Notes under the pieces: model-generated
The model's database searches: none
The model's input: the letters and a program-made list of their open reading frames with translations, nothing else
Told to the model about the DNA's origin: nothing
Source: an uncultured Ruegeria sp.
GTDB lineage: Bacteria > Pseudomonadota > Alphaproteobacteria > Rhodobacterales > Rhodobacteraceae
Direction: 5' to 3'
Assembly (NCBI RefSeq): GCF_947497005.1
Contig: NZ_CANMFF010000028.1
Location: forward strand, 1 to 44,468
Length of the DNA stretch: 44,468 nucleotides
Made by a program: the position numbers and the translations under genes
Shown: piece after piece, positions 25,550-33,925 of the stretch
How the letters are laid out: the number at the start of each line of letters is the position of its first letter
Position numbering within the stretch: position 1 is the first letter of the stretch

Positions 25550-26724
25550 TAAGACTTCTCGTTGCCGCATTGAGTATTGCCTTTGCCGGCGCTGCGTCGG
25601 CTCAAGGTCTGTCTGGGCCCTCTTCGGTCGAAGCTGATCTAGAGCCCGGAGATGGTCTAACTGATCCGCAATATCGTTCCGATTTTCCACGCAATGTCGC
25701 ACCGAGATGGTTTCAATGGAAAGACCGACTGGCTGAGGGTGGGTTTCGGTTCAACATTGATTACTTGGCATTGGGTCAAACTACGAATGCTGATCTGGGA
25801 ACCGGCGAGGCGGCCAGCGGAATTGCGCGTTTCTACGGCAGTTGGCAGGCAACTGAACGAGGGTCTCTGACGTTCAAGATCGAAGACCGGCACAGTTATA
25901 CCGATGTTGCCCCGCAATTCCTTGGGCTAGATGGTGGAGCGCTTTCAATCACAGGGACAGCCTTCAACGATAATGGGTTGCTATTGACCAATCTGTTCTG
26001 GACCCAAAGGGCGGAGAACGGTTCGTGGACGCTGCAAGTCGGCCAGATTGATGTAACGGACTTTGTGGACATCTATGGGTTGGTAAGCCCCTACAGTGGT
26101 TTCCAAAACCTGTCTTTCAATACCAATCCGACAATTAACACGCCCAACCAAGGTCTTGGCATTGCCGGTGGGGTAAAGCTGAGCGAGAATCTCTACGCCG
26201 TTGCAAGCGTCTCAGACGCAAACGCCGACCCGTCCGATCCAAACTTTGATGTGTTTAGCGACGGTAATCTCTTCAAATCACTCGAATTTGGTTACACCTC
26301 CGGCTTTGATCGCATCTACTTCGACAACATCCATCTGACCCTCTGGCATGCGGATGCGGCTGACGATGGTAGCCGTCCAGAAGATTACGGCGCCGCGTTC
26401 TCTGTCGCATGGTTTGTTGACAATAAATGGATGCCGTTCTTTCGGGCTGGGGCCTCAAAGGGGACCGCAGCGCTTTATGACCGGTCCGTCTCCGCGGGTC
26501 TGGGGTACTATGGTCGCAATACCGATCTGGCCGGGCTGGGCCTGAACTGGGCCGAGGCAAGAGGCATAGACGGTGACCAATTCACGCTCGAAGCATTCTA
26601 CCGGTTTTCAATCTCGCCCGGACTGCAGATCACGCCATCACTGCAGTTCATTTCTGACCCGCTGCTGAACCCCACTCAGGATAGCATTACGCTGTTCGGT
26701 CTAAGAACCCGGATCGTGTTCTGA
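25546..26724 (+). CDS. Outer-membrane porin-like protein (OprB-like)
   Basis: 392 residues with a signal peptide (MIRLLVAALSIAFAGAASAQ) and a C-terminal Phe (GLRTRIVF), the outer-membrane beta-barrel end. Alternating amphipathic strands are seen throughout, such as GGFRFNIDYLALGQT, GSLTFKIEDRHSY, GSWTLQVGQIDVTDF, FTLEAFYRFSISPGLQITPSLQFI and SDPLLNP. The last, with its Q-x-I-x-DP pattern, recalls carbohydrate porins of the OprB family. It probably gives the operon its own outer-membrane uptake route. It overlaps the DUF3299 gene by four bases. Confidence 0.8.
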   Translation: MIRLLVAALSIAFAGAASAQGLSGPSSVEADLEPGDGLTDPQYRSDFPRNVAPRWFQWKDRLAEGGFRFNIDYLALGQTTNADLGTGEAASGIARFYGSWQATERGSLTFKIEDRHSYTDVAPQFLGLDGGALSITGTAFNDNGLLLTNLFWTQRAENGSWTLQVGQIDVTDFVDIYGLVSPYSGFQNLSFNTNPTINTPNQGLGIAGGVKLSENLYAVASVSDANADPSDPNFDVFSDGNLFKSLEFGYTSGFDRIYFDNIHLTLWHADAADDGSRPEDYGAAFSVAWFVDNKWMPFFRAGASKGTAALYDRSVSAGLGYYGRNTDLAGLGLNWAEARGIDGDQFTLEAFYRFSISPGLQITPSLQFISDPLLNPTQDSITLFGLRTRIVF

Positions 26725-26774
26725 GGTGGATCGGAAGTGGCAGCTAAGATCAAAACAGTTAGGGAGGTTCTGTC

Positions 26775-28016
26775 ATGAAGACCCTGTTGGCCGCATGCGC
26801 CATAGCGATCACTTTTGGTGGCGCACTACACGCCAGCGAGGAAAGCAAGACTTGGGATGGGTCAGAAGAGGCGAAGCAATTCGTGCAAGACACAATCGTC
26901 CTCGGCATGTTGGCCAGCCCCTACGGCACTGGTTGGACCGACTACGACCAGCTTCATATCTACTTCGCGCGGGCTCGGGACAACGGCATTACGGGACACG
27001 AGATGACGCTGGCTGCTGCGGATATGTCGTTTGAAACCCTGCTAGAGCAGCACTATCACTTTCGCTCAGCCATGGCGCAGCAACCGGAAAACTACCTGAT
27101 CGTCAATGAAACCCGAGATATCGAAGCCGCCCATATCCAAGGCAAGACGGCCGTCATCTGGAACAGCCAAACCGCCACAATCCTGAATGGCGATCTTAAG
27201 AAAATGGCATTGTTAAAGGATATGGGGATCAAAAGTATGATCCTGGCTTACAATGACATTTTCCGAACCGGATCGGGGCAGTTGGCGGCCTTTAACGGGC
27301 GCGACATTGGTCTGACGCCTTGGGGGAAGTCGGTCATCGATGAAATGGTGCGGTTCGGCATCCTGCTCGACCTAAGCCACACGGGCTCCAAAACGGCCAA
27401 TGACGCCATGGACTACATGGACGAAAATTACTCCAGTGTGCCATATGTTTACACACACTCAGTCCCCGCTGGTCTTTACGCAAACGAACCCAATGCAACA
27501 CCAAAAGGGTGTTATCGGGCCATTCCTGACAAAGAGGCGTTGCGCGCAGCCAAGTCCGGAGGATACATTTCTCCGACGTTCACTGAATGGATGATGGACG
27601 GCGTTTGGCCCGAGGATATCTCGCCCAAGCAGGCCGCTGATATGATCGACTATTATGTCCAACTTGTAGGGGTCGACCATGTCGGGATCGCAACGGACGA
27701 CATGTTCTCGACCGAGCTTGTTGTGCAGTTCGCAACTGAAAACGCGAGCATGTACGATGATGGCGGCTACATGATCGACGCGTTCAACAGAGGGGCTACT
27801 GGTAACGGTGAACTTGCAAAAATCCTTGCGGCGATTACCGATGAACTTTGGGCGAGGGGTTACTCCAACGATGACCTTGCAAAGATTTATGGCGGCAACA
27901 AGATGCGAGTTTATGCGCAAGTTTGGGAAGGCAAACCACCCGAACTATTCCTGAAAGAGTACCCGGAGCGTCTGCGCCTAAGGCAAGAACTTCGTGATGG
28001 GTTCTATTCGCGTTAG
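26775..28016 (+). CDS. Secreted M19 membrane-dipeptidase-like protein with incomplete metal site
   Basis: 413 residues with a signal peptide (MKTLLAACAIAITFGGALHA) and strong GGGAGG upstream. The peptidase M19 (renal dipeptidase) fold is indicated by GKTAVIWNS, MGIKSMILAYNDI, GLTPWGKSVIDEMVRFGILLDLSHTG (H202), VYTHSVPA (H228) and GVDHVGIATDD (D308). The usual N-terminal H-x-D is absent (VLGMLASPYGTGWT stands there), and the bridging Glu of the EGG segment is replaced (IWNSQTA). Only one of the two zinc sites can be complete. It may be a mononuclear enzyme, use a different substrate, or be a binding protein. It is last in the island operon, 50 bases after the porin. Confidence 0.82.
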   Translation: MKTLLAACAIAITFGGALHASEESKTWDGSEEAKQFVQDTIVLGMLASPYGTGWTDYDQLHIYFARARDNGITGHEMTLAAADMSFETLLEQHYHFRSAMAQQPENYLIVNETRDIEAAHIQGKTAVIWNSQTATILNGDLKKMALLKDMGIKSMILAYNDIFRTGSGQLAAFNGRDIGLTPWGKSVIDEMVRFGILLDLSHTGSKTANDAMDYMDENYSSVPYVYTHSVPAGLYANEPNATPKGCYRAIPDKEALRAAKSGGYISPTFTEWMMDGVWPEDISPKQAADMIDYYVQLVGVDHVGIATDDMFSTELVVQFATENASMYDDGGYMIDAFNRGATGNGELAKILAAITDELWARGYSNDDLAKIYGGNKMRVYAQVWEGKPPELFLKEYPERLRLRQELRDGFYSR

Positions 28017-28548
28017 ATTTTTGGAAGCTTGCCGAAAGAAGACAGATTACATCCCGCAGGGGCGAGGCTAACGCCCCGCCCTTTGCTAGGTTGTCCCGCT
28101 TCCAAAGAGGTTGCAGGTTGCTGTAGTGGCAAAGTTCGATGAGGTGCTTCAAAGAACGGGCAGCCGAAAGAAGGGTAATGTGGTCCACCTCCCACTGACC
28201 ATATCGCTCCCATGTCATGCCTTCTGTGAACCGGGCCTCTATTTGCCGCGATAGTGTGTCCTTGGAACAGCCAACCGACTTGGACGGTCTTGCGCGACCC
28301 ATCAGCACTTGTCCCGACCGGTTTAGTACCGACCTAAACATACGGTAAGCGGGATAGGCTGCGCGACACTTCCGATCCCGCTTTACCGTTTTCTCCGCAT
28401 TGCACTGCACGCATTGGCGATTGCTGACGTAACGCTCAGCTATGTGCCCAAACTTACAAGGACGACCCGTCCAGAAACGAGAAAGGCCGCACAGGGCGGC
28501 CTCTTCACGAGTTAGGAACGTCTGTTCCGCTGCTATGTCAAACGGCAT
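27835..28548 (-). CDS. HNH-nuclease-like ORF, 3' end running antisense into the dipeptidase gene
   Basis: The ORF contains a zinc-finger-like block (GRPCKFGHIAERYVSNRQCVQC) and a C-terminal HNH-like segment (WERYGQWEVDHITLLSAA, LCHYSNLQPLWKRDNLAKGG). This order is typical of small phage- or island-borne HNH endonucleases, in which VDHI supplies the catalytic His. Homology should end soon after LAKGG at about 28065. The remaining ~75 residues lie opposite the 3' end of the M19-like gene and look like read-through. It lies between the cargo operon and the integrase remnant. Function is inferred from motifs only. Confidence 0.6.
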   Translation of the reverse strand: MPFDIAAEQTFLTREEAALCGLSRFWTGRPCKFGHIAERYVSNRQCVQCNAEKTVKRDRKCRAAYPAYRMFRSVLNRSGQVLMGRARPSKSVGCSKDTLSRQIEARFTEGMTWERYGQWEVDHITLLSAARSLKHLIELCHYSNLQPLWKRDNLAKGGALASPLRDVICLLSASFQKSNANRTHHEVLALGADAPGTLSGIVRVVCLPKLAHKLASCCRHKSLQGHRWSNPSPKVHR

Positions 28549-28852
28549 TTGGCTACTGCCGCCACCTGACGACCTTCCAACCGGGCAAGCAACTCAACCT
28601 GTCTCGGGCCTTTCGCATAGACCGGTCCACTGTTGACCTGACCCGACAGCAGCCAGTTCTGCAGTAGGTTCCGCATTCTCTGAGATGGCATGTAGAGCGT
28701 TACCCGACGCCTTGGTTGGTAATCTCGCCCGGCGTTGTTAACCCCACCCACACGAATTGCGGATCGGAACAGCCACTGTACTAATTCGGTCAACGCATAA
28801 GCATCCGAGAACCTTCGAGCCTCGTGGCTGTCGCGCTTCATACCCAAGAAGG
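28549..28852. other. Interval between the HNH-like ORF and the integrase remnant
   Basis: About 300 bases downstream of the integrase stop. By position they should encode the lost integrase catalytic domain, but I see no R-H-R-Y tyrosine-recombinase motifs in any reverse frame. A reverse-strand frame (28533-28967) is open but resembles nothing I know. I read it as decayed or replaced integrase sequence. Confidence 0.4.
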
Positions 28853-29395
28853 TCAACAGTTGTGGGTTGGGGTTTCTCCTTGCTGCAACCGTCTCTCGCG
28901 GCGGTTGTTGATCTTGGGTCGCCGGACAGGCTTGACCGGGTTCCCATGTGGCAGGTTCTGCCGCCAATCCTCACAGGCGACATCAAGGGCGTGCTGCAAC
29001 CAACCCAGTTCCCTCACCACAGTCGCCGCCTTCATGGATTTAATGCGCTGGTCTCGATAGTAGACAAAGTCAGCGGATCGCAGCTTGCTGACCTTCCTGC
29101 TGGCTAACTGGGAGCATTTACGCAGGAACCCGTTGATTGCAAAACTTTCATTGTCCGCGCACCGCTTCTCGCTCGTGATGTTATCTCGGTATTTTCTCAG
29201 CACTTCACCAAGTGTCATCTCGGATGCGTTCACACTGAGGTCTGGGGTTAGCAATCCTCTGTCGGCGCTCAACTCCGTCTCTCGCGCCCACTTCGCCGCA
29301 TCAGCACGCCTTAGAAAGGACTTGGATCGGGATTGCCCGTCCTTCCGAACCGTCGCCTGACACTTCCCGCTAGGCCGTTTTACGATTGTTGCCAT
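28853..29395 (-). pseudogene. Tyrosine-recombinase integrase, N-terminal part only
   Basis: The frame starts at ATG 29395 behind AGGAGATAT with MATIVKRPSGKCQATVRKDGQ, the Arm-type DNA-binding N-terminus. It continues through SKSFLRRADAAKWARETE and the SAM-like core-binding domain (TLGEVLRKYRDN, INGFLRKCSQLASRKVSKLRSADFVYYRDQRIKSMKAATVVRELGWLQHALDVA, NPVKPVRRPKINNRRERRL). It stops at 28853, before the catalytic domain. Full-length members are about twice as long. Its place beside the 3' end of tRNA-Val identifies it as the island's own integrase. Confidence 0.78.
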
Positions 29396-29524
29396 GGCCC
29401 ATATCTCCTGTGTTGGAGACATCTTTTCCGTTTAAGTGCAGTGGAGGCGCAGCGGACACAGTTTCATGCGTAGCACAACAAAAGGTGCTAGTCGCGTAAG
29501 ACCTTGATACATTGTGGGGAAAGG

Positions 29525-29601
<77 letters not shown>

Positions 29602-29708
29602 GTGACGCTGCATTTAGCCAAGCCAGAGGACGGACGCAAGAGGGTCTGGAAGATTTTCTTGCTTTCCTTGATCAGCTGCCGATCAGCGTGACATCGCTTT
29701 GACTGTTG

Positions 29709-29779
29709 ATCGGACCTTTGGGTGCCTCGGGACACTTCTCAGATCAAGGCAGGCATTGTCCCAACGGCACCTGACCGAT
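29709..29779 (+). ncRNA. Predicted structured leader upstream of modA
   Basis: Three nested helices are visible: ATCGG (29709-29713) with CCGAT (29775-29779), GGTGCC (29721-29726) with GGCACC (29766-29771), and GGGAC (29729-29733) with GTCCC (29758-29762), closing a 24-base apical loop. The only interruptions are small internal loops. It lies 130 bases upstream of the modA start, on the strand transcribed towards modA. No T-tract follows, so it is not a simple terminator. It could be a riboswitch-like or protein-binding leader for molybdate uptake genes, or an inverted-repeat DNA site; no named motif was recognised. Confidence 0.45.
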
Positions 29780-29908
29780 AGAGATTGGTTTCGAAAAACG
29801 TTCAGCACTGAAAAGGGATCATGCGTGTAAATGATCAAAGGCGCTTGCGTGTCACCTGTGGCCTCCGATATTCCCGAAGAGACTGAAACTTTCCGGTCGG
29901 GAGTGTAC

Positions 29909-30688
29909 ATGACCCTATCCTTCACCCGCCGATTCTGGATGGTGGCACTGGTCGTCGTCGCAACGGCGCTTGCTCCAATCCGGGCAGGGGCCGAAGGAGT
30001 TCTGGTCTTTGCTGCGGCCAGCCTCAAGACTGCATTGGATGAGATTGCAACAGGGTATGAACATCAATCCGGCCAGAAAGTTACCGTTTCTTATGCGGCA
30101 ACATCAATTCTGGCACGACAGATTCAGCAGGGCGCGCCTGCAGATGTATTTATCTCGGCCAACCCAGACTGGATGAATGTGTTGGAGACGGACGGTTTGA
30201 TCCGGGCGGATACAAGGGTGGACTTGCTGGGCAATGATCTGGTTTTGATCGGGGCTGTCGACCGCACAGAGGTGGGCGAAATCCAGCCTGACTATGACCT
30301 CAAGGCAGAGTTGAAGGATGGCTATCTGGCCATGGCACTGGTCGATGCTGTACCTGCAGGGATCTATGGCAAAGCTGCTTTGCAGGGCCTGAACCAGTGG
30401 GAGGCTGTGCGAAGGCAAGTGGCGCAGGCCGATAACGTGCGCGCTGCACTGGCACTGGTGGCAGCGGGTGCCGCGCCACTTGGAATCGTGTACCAATCAG
30501 ATGCCAAGGTGGAAAAAAGGGTCCGTGTCGTGGCTACATTCCCTACCGAATTGCACCCCGCGATCGTTTATCCTGCGGCAGTAACGACCCATGCAAAAGA
30601 AGGAGCACAAACGTTCCTTGAACATCTACAGACGGATGCCGTCACGGCTGTGTTTCTGGAGCAGGGGTTTACCCTGCCGGACAGATGA
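29909..30688 (+). CDS. modA: Molybdate ABC transporter substrate-binding protein
   Basis: About 259 residues from an ATG at 29909 with GGGAG at 29899-29903 (an upstream ATG at 29831 lacks a ribosome binding site). A signal peptide ends near IRAGA. ModA features are VLVFAAASLKTALDEIA (Ser of the oxyanion pocket), VSYAATSILARQIQQGAPADVFISANPDWM, LLGNDLVLI, VDAVPAGIYGKAAL and IVYQSDAKV. It captures molybdate or tungstate in the periplasm and hands it to ModBC. Its stop overlaps modB by four bases, so modABC is one operon. A structured leader precedes it. Confidence 0.94.
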   Translation: MTLSFTRRFWMVALVVVATALAPIRAGAEGVLVFAAASLKTALDEIATGYEHQSGQKVTVSYAATSILARQIQQGAPADVFISANPDWMNVLETDGLIRADTRVDLLGNDLVLIGAVDRTEVGEIQPDYDLKAELKDGYLAMALVDAVPAGIYGKAALQGLNQWEAVRRQVAQADNVRAALALVAAGAAPLGIVYQSDAKVEKRVRVVATFPTELHPAIVYPAAVTTHAKEGAQTFLEHLQTDAVTAVFLEQGFTLPDR

Positions 30689-31386
30689 CTCTGTTGGATT
30701 GGTTGGGCCCTGCTGAAATTGAAGCCTTGAAGCTCTCTCTGCGCGTGTCCTTCTGGGCGACGCTGGCGACCTTGCCGTTTGGGATTATTGTGGCCTACGC
30801 TCTGGCGCGTTGGCGGTTTCCCGGGCGGCAGGTATTGAACGGTCTGGTGCATTTACCGCTGATCCTACCACCGGTTGTCACGGGTTATCTGTTGTTGCTG
30901 ACCTTCGGCATTCAGGGGCCGCTAGGGAGGTTTCTGGCAGAGTTCGGGATCGTCGTGGCTTTTCGCTGGACAGGTGCGGCGCTTGCAGCCGGGATCATGG
31001 CCTTCCCTTTGATGGTCCGGGCAATTCGTTTGTCTGTCGAAGCGGTGGACCCGAAACTGGAACAGGCAGGAGCCACGCTGGGCGCGTCGCGCGCGATGGT
31101 GTTTCTCACGGTGACCTTGCCGATGATTTTGCCCGGGGTCATAGCGGGGGCCATTTTGGCTTTCGCCAAGGCCATGGGTGAATTCGGTGCGACGATTACC
31201 TTCGTGTCCAATATTCCGGGTCAGACGCAAACACTACCTTCGGCAGTTTACGCATTCTTGCAGGTGCCGGGTGGCGAGGCCGCAGCGACTCGACTGGTTT
31301 TGATCTCGATCGTCATCGCGATGAGCGCGTTGTTGCTGTCGGAATATGTCGGACGACGCGCTGCCGCGCGGGTGGCCGGATCATGA
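30685..31386 (+). CDS. modB: Molybdate ABC transporter permease
   Basis: 233-residue inner-membrane permease with about five hydrophobic segments. The ModB family pattern is clear: LSLRVSFWATLATLPFGIIVAYALAR, LVHLPLILPPVVTGYLLLL, and the ABC-coupling EAA loop DPKLEQAGATLGASRAMVFLTVTLPMILPGVIAGAILAFAKAMGEFGATI. It overlaps modA and modC by four bases on each side, the usual translational coupling. Confidence 0.95.
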   Translation: MTLLDWLGPAEIEALKLSLRVSFWATLATLPFGIIVAYALARWRFPGRQVLNGLVHLPLILPPVVTGYLLLLTFGIQGPLGRFLAEFGIVVAFRWTGAALAAGIMAFPLMVRAIRLSVEAVDPKLEQAGATLGASRAMVFLTVTLPMILPGVIAGAILAFAKAMGEFGATITFVSNIPGQTQTLPSAVYAFLQVPGGEAAATRLVLISIVIAMSALLLSEYVGRRAAARVAGS

Positions 31387-32483
31387 GCCTGTCTGTTCGG
31401 TTACACCACCATCTGCCGGGGATCGATCTGGACGTCAGTTTTGATGCGCCACCGGGCGTGACGGTGCTATTTGGGCGTTCCGGATCGGGCAAGACCACCA
31501 TCGTCAACGCAGTGGCAGGGTTACTGCGGCCACAGGCGGGGCGAGTGGCCGTGGATGACTGGGTTCTGTTCGACTCGGAGCAAGCGTATTGGTTGCCGCC
31601 GCATCGGCGTCGATTGGGGTACATTTTTCAGGAAGGGCGGTTGTTCCCTCATTTGACTGTGCGCCAGAACCTTGCTTTTGGGCGATGGTTCGCTCCGAAG
31701 AATACACGACGCGAAGATCCCGACAAGGTCATCGACATGCTGGGCATCGGTCACATTCTGGACCGCAGACCTGCCGGGTTGTCAGGCGGTGAGAAACAGC
31801 GCGTGGCCATCGGGCGGGCCTTGTTGGCAAGCCCCAGATTGATCCTTGCGGACGAACCTCTGGCGGCGTTGGATGATGCCCGAAAAGCGGAAATCCTGCC
31901 TTATTTCGAGCGTCTCAGAGATGAGGTGTCTGTTCCCATTCTGTATGTGACCCATTCGGCTGCCGAAGTGGCACGATTGGCCACGTCCGTCGTGGTGTTG
32001 CAGGACGGCAAGGCCGTTCGTCACGGGCCCGCATCCGAAGTTCTTGCCGATCCGTCGGTAGCCCCGGCCGGTGTCCGTGCCGTTGGGGCTGTATTGGAGG
32101 TTCGAGTTCTGAAACACCACTCCGACGGGTTGACGGAATTGAACGCCAATGGAGCGAGGCTGTTTCTGCCCCGCATCGAACATGAGGTCGGAGCCCATCT
32201 GCGTATCCGCATTCCGGCGCAGGAAGTAATCCTGTCCAACCAAAAGCCCGAGGGGCTGTCGGCGCTGAACGTGCTCAGCGGCACGGTCGAGTCGATCCGA
32301 TCGGGCGAGGGGCCGGGCGCGATCGTGTCGGTAAAGACCCCGGCGGGAAATGTTCTGGCGCGGGTCACGCGTCGATCCGTTGCCGCACTGAACCTGCAAC
32401 CGGGCAGCCTTTGTCACGCGGTGATCAAAACGGTCGCATTGGCTCCGCAGGATGTCGGCGGGCGCATAGCGACCAGTACTTAA
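31383..32483 (+). CDS. modC: Molybdate ABC transporter ATP-binding protein
   Basis: 366-residue ATPase. Walker A GRSGSGKTT at about residues 30-38, ABC signature LSGGEKQR at about 133-140, Walker B LILADEPLAALD at about 150-161 and the switch His in VTHSAAEV. The C-terminal third is a TOBE/MOP domain (VLSGTVESI...VSVKTPAGNVLARVTRRS) that can bind oxyanions and inhibit transport. It is the last gene of the operon; the convergent Hint-protein gene ends three bases after its stop. Confidence 0.95.
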   Translation: MSLSVRLHHHLPGIDLDVSFDAPPGVTVLFGRSGSGKTTIVNAVAGLLRPQAGRVAVDDWVLFDSEQAYWLPPHRRRLGYIFQEGRLFPHLTVRQNLAFGRWFAPKNTRREDPDKVIDMLGIGHILDRRPAGLSGGEKQRVAIGRALLASPRLILADEPLAALDDARKAEILPYFERLRDEVSVPILYVTHSAAEVARLATSVVVLQDGKAVRHGPASEVLADPSVAPAGVRAVGAVLEVRVLKHHSDGLTELNANGARLFLPRIEHEVGAHLRIRIPAQEVILSNQKPEGLSALNVLSGTVESIRSGEGPGAIVSVKTPAGNVLARVTRRSVAALNLQPGSLCHAVIKTVALAPQDVGGRIATST

Positions 32484-32485
32484 TC

Positions 32486-33412
32486 TCAGGCAAGTGCGCG
32501 GGCTTCATGTTCGCGTAGAATAAGACGTGCGGCGCGCCCGAACCCGGTATAACCGGAAACTGGCCCATCCGGGAATATTGCTGCCAGTTCCCGCAGTGCG
32601 TCTGAGGACAGTGTGTACAGCGCCTCTTCCCCCAGAAACAGGCTTTCGGCCTGGGCACCATCGGCGCTCAGGATTTCATGTCGATCCAGCAGGATGTGCA
32701 GATACTGAACCCATTCAATCGATGTATCGATTTCGATTCCTGGCCATCCGCACAGGTGTTTGGCAGCAATCAGCGCTTCTCGTTCGCCAAAAAACAATTC
32801 GACTTTCGGGCCCTTCACCAGAATCCGGTGCTGCTGTGACACCAGAAGGTCCTGTGAGGGCGAATTCGGACCCAGACTGTCCGCCGAGATACGAACAGGC
32901 CGCATCGCGGGTTCATCGCATAACCGTTCGGGCGGAATCATACTGCTTTCGATCCAGCGAATAGGTTGCAGCCCGTGATCGGCGGTATTCACCCTGTGCC
33001 CGATACCAAGTGTTTCTATGGCGCGCGGGCCGTCTTCAGTCTCGATCAAAGTTCCGGCAGCGAAACAGACGCCTTCTATTCTGATGACCACTTCCACCGG
33101 GTTCGGTGTGCCAGTGAACGGAAGAGTAAACGCGCCGATTTGCGTTGTGCCCGAGACGCTGATGAAAAATGAATCGAAGACAACTTCACCTTTATCCAGA
33201 CCATCGAAATAAGTCGGATCGACGGTATAGGTCCACTCTCCTGTGCTCGCGTCTATTGACGCGGTACCGTTGGCGGGCGGCGTCGCAATTGCCCAGGTTT
33301 GTGTGATCGCGTTGAATGTTCCATTGTTCAGCGTGGGTTGTCCCATCTCCACATTGGGTGGGAACCCGGTCACATCACCGGTCAGTTCGCCTGTGATTGG
33401 AACAGAAACCAA
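32486..33412 (-). CDS. Hint-domain protein with an N-terminal VCBS/cadherin-like segment
   Basis: 308 residues. The N-terminal ~110 residues are a Thr/Gly-rich beta-sandwich-like segment (PPANGTASIDASTGEWTYTVDPTYFDGLDKGEVVFDSFF), as in VCBS repeats. From C116 the protein is a Hint module (VCFAAGTLIETEDGPRAIETL, DHGLQPIRWIES, SQDLLVSQQHRILVKG) of the Hint_2 type common in Rhodobacteraceae, related to intein/hedgehog autoprocessing folds. No classical signal peptide is seen. The start is a TTG right after the upstream stop. The gene directly follows a HlyC-like acyltransferase gene, suggesting that they act together on an exported protein. Confidence 0.82.
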   Translation of the reverse strand: MVSVPITGELTGDVTGFPPNVEMGQPTLNNGTFNAITQTWAIATPPANGTASIDASTGEWTYTVDPTYFDGLDKGEVVFDSFFISVSGTTQIGAFTLPFTGTPNPVEVVIRIEGVCFAAGTLIETEDGPRAIETLGIGHRVNTADHGLQPIRWIESSMIPPERLCDEPAMRPVRISADSLGPNSPSQDLLVSQQHRILVKGPKVELFFGEREALIAAKHLCGWPGIEIDTSIEWVQYLHILLDRHEILSADGAQAESLFLGEEALYTLSSDALRELAAIFPDGPVSGYTGFGRAARLILREHEARALA

Positions 33413-33925
33413 TTAACCCTCGCCTTGCTGCAACACGCGTTCAAACTCCTTCTTTCGATACAGGCGCATATGGACCTCACCTGATTCATCCCGCGCCCAT
33501 TCGACAATGCGGTTGCGTGTCATGTCGCTGTCCATCCGGTTGGTACGTACGCGCGGATGAGGGATTTCTTGTTTGAGGATATCAACAATTTGGCTGGTCT
33601 GTCCAAACGGGGCCACCAGATCGATGATCCAGAACGACGATCCACTGGTGAAATCCCTGTCCATGAGGGGTTTTTCCTGCACGGCATAGTGGTATTCGGC
33701 CTCGGGGCTGAGCCCGGCAAAAGTGACAAAGCCACGTGGATAGCCATTTTGTCGGAAGACCTGATACTGGCCCAGACGAAACGGGGTTTCGAACGCATAC
33801 AGAACCTGCGCCAGGCTGCGATTTTGATGCGTTTTCGTCAGCCCTGCCAGATAGAACATAGCACCCAGATCGGCGTATTTCTCGGGCGGGAAATCGAACC
33901 AGTCTTTGGGAAAGTTCTTGCTCAA
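33413..33925 (-). CDS. HlyC-like toxin-activating lysine acyltransferase
   Basis: 170 residues resembling the RTX-toxin acyltransferase family, which transfers fatty acyl chains from acyl-ACP to Lys side chains of exported proteins. The catalytic His is probably H33 (LTKTHQNRSLAQVLYAFETPFRLGQYQVF, aligned to the LHRNW region of HlyC), and the conserved Asp is D102 in SFWIIDLVAPFG. The start is unclear: TTG at 33925 is the only usable codon before an in-frame stop, and the frame is open further upstream. Its stop is immediately followed by the Hint-protein gene. No RTX toxin gene or type I secretion genes are in the window. Confidence 0.75.
   Translation of the reverse strand: MSKNFPKDWFDFPPEKYADLGAMFYLAGLTKTHQNRSLAQVLYAFETPFRLGQYQVFRQNGYPRGFVTFAGLSPEAEYHYAVQEKPLMDRDFTSGSSFWIIDLVAPFGQTSQIVDILKQEIPHPRVRTNRMDSDMTRNRIVEWARDESGEVHMRLYRKKEFERVLQQGEG

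Noticed and set aside
28533..28967. Continuation of the integrase in another frame
   Set aside because: No tyrosine-recombinase catalytic motifs could be read in it, and its first part overlaps the N-terminal integrase frame out of phase.
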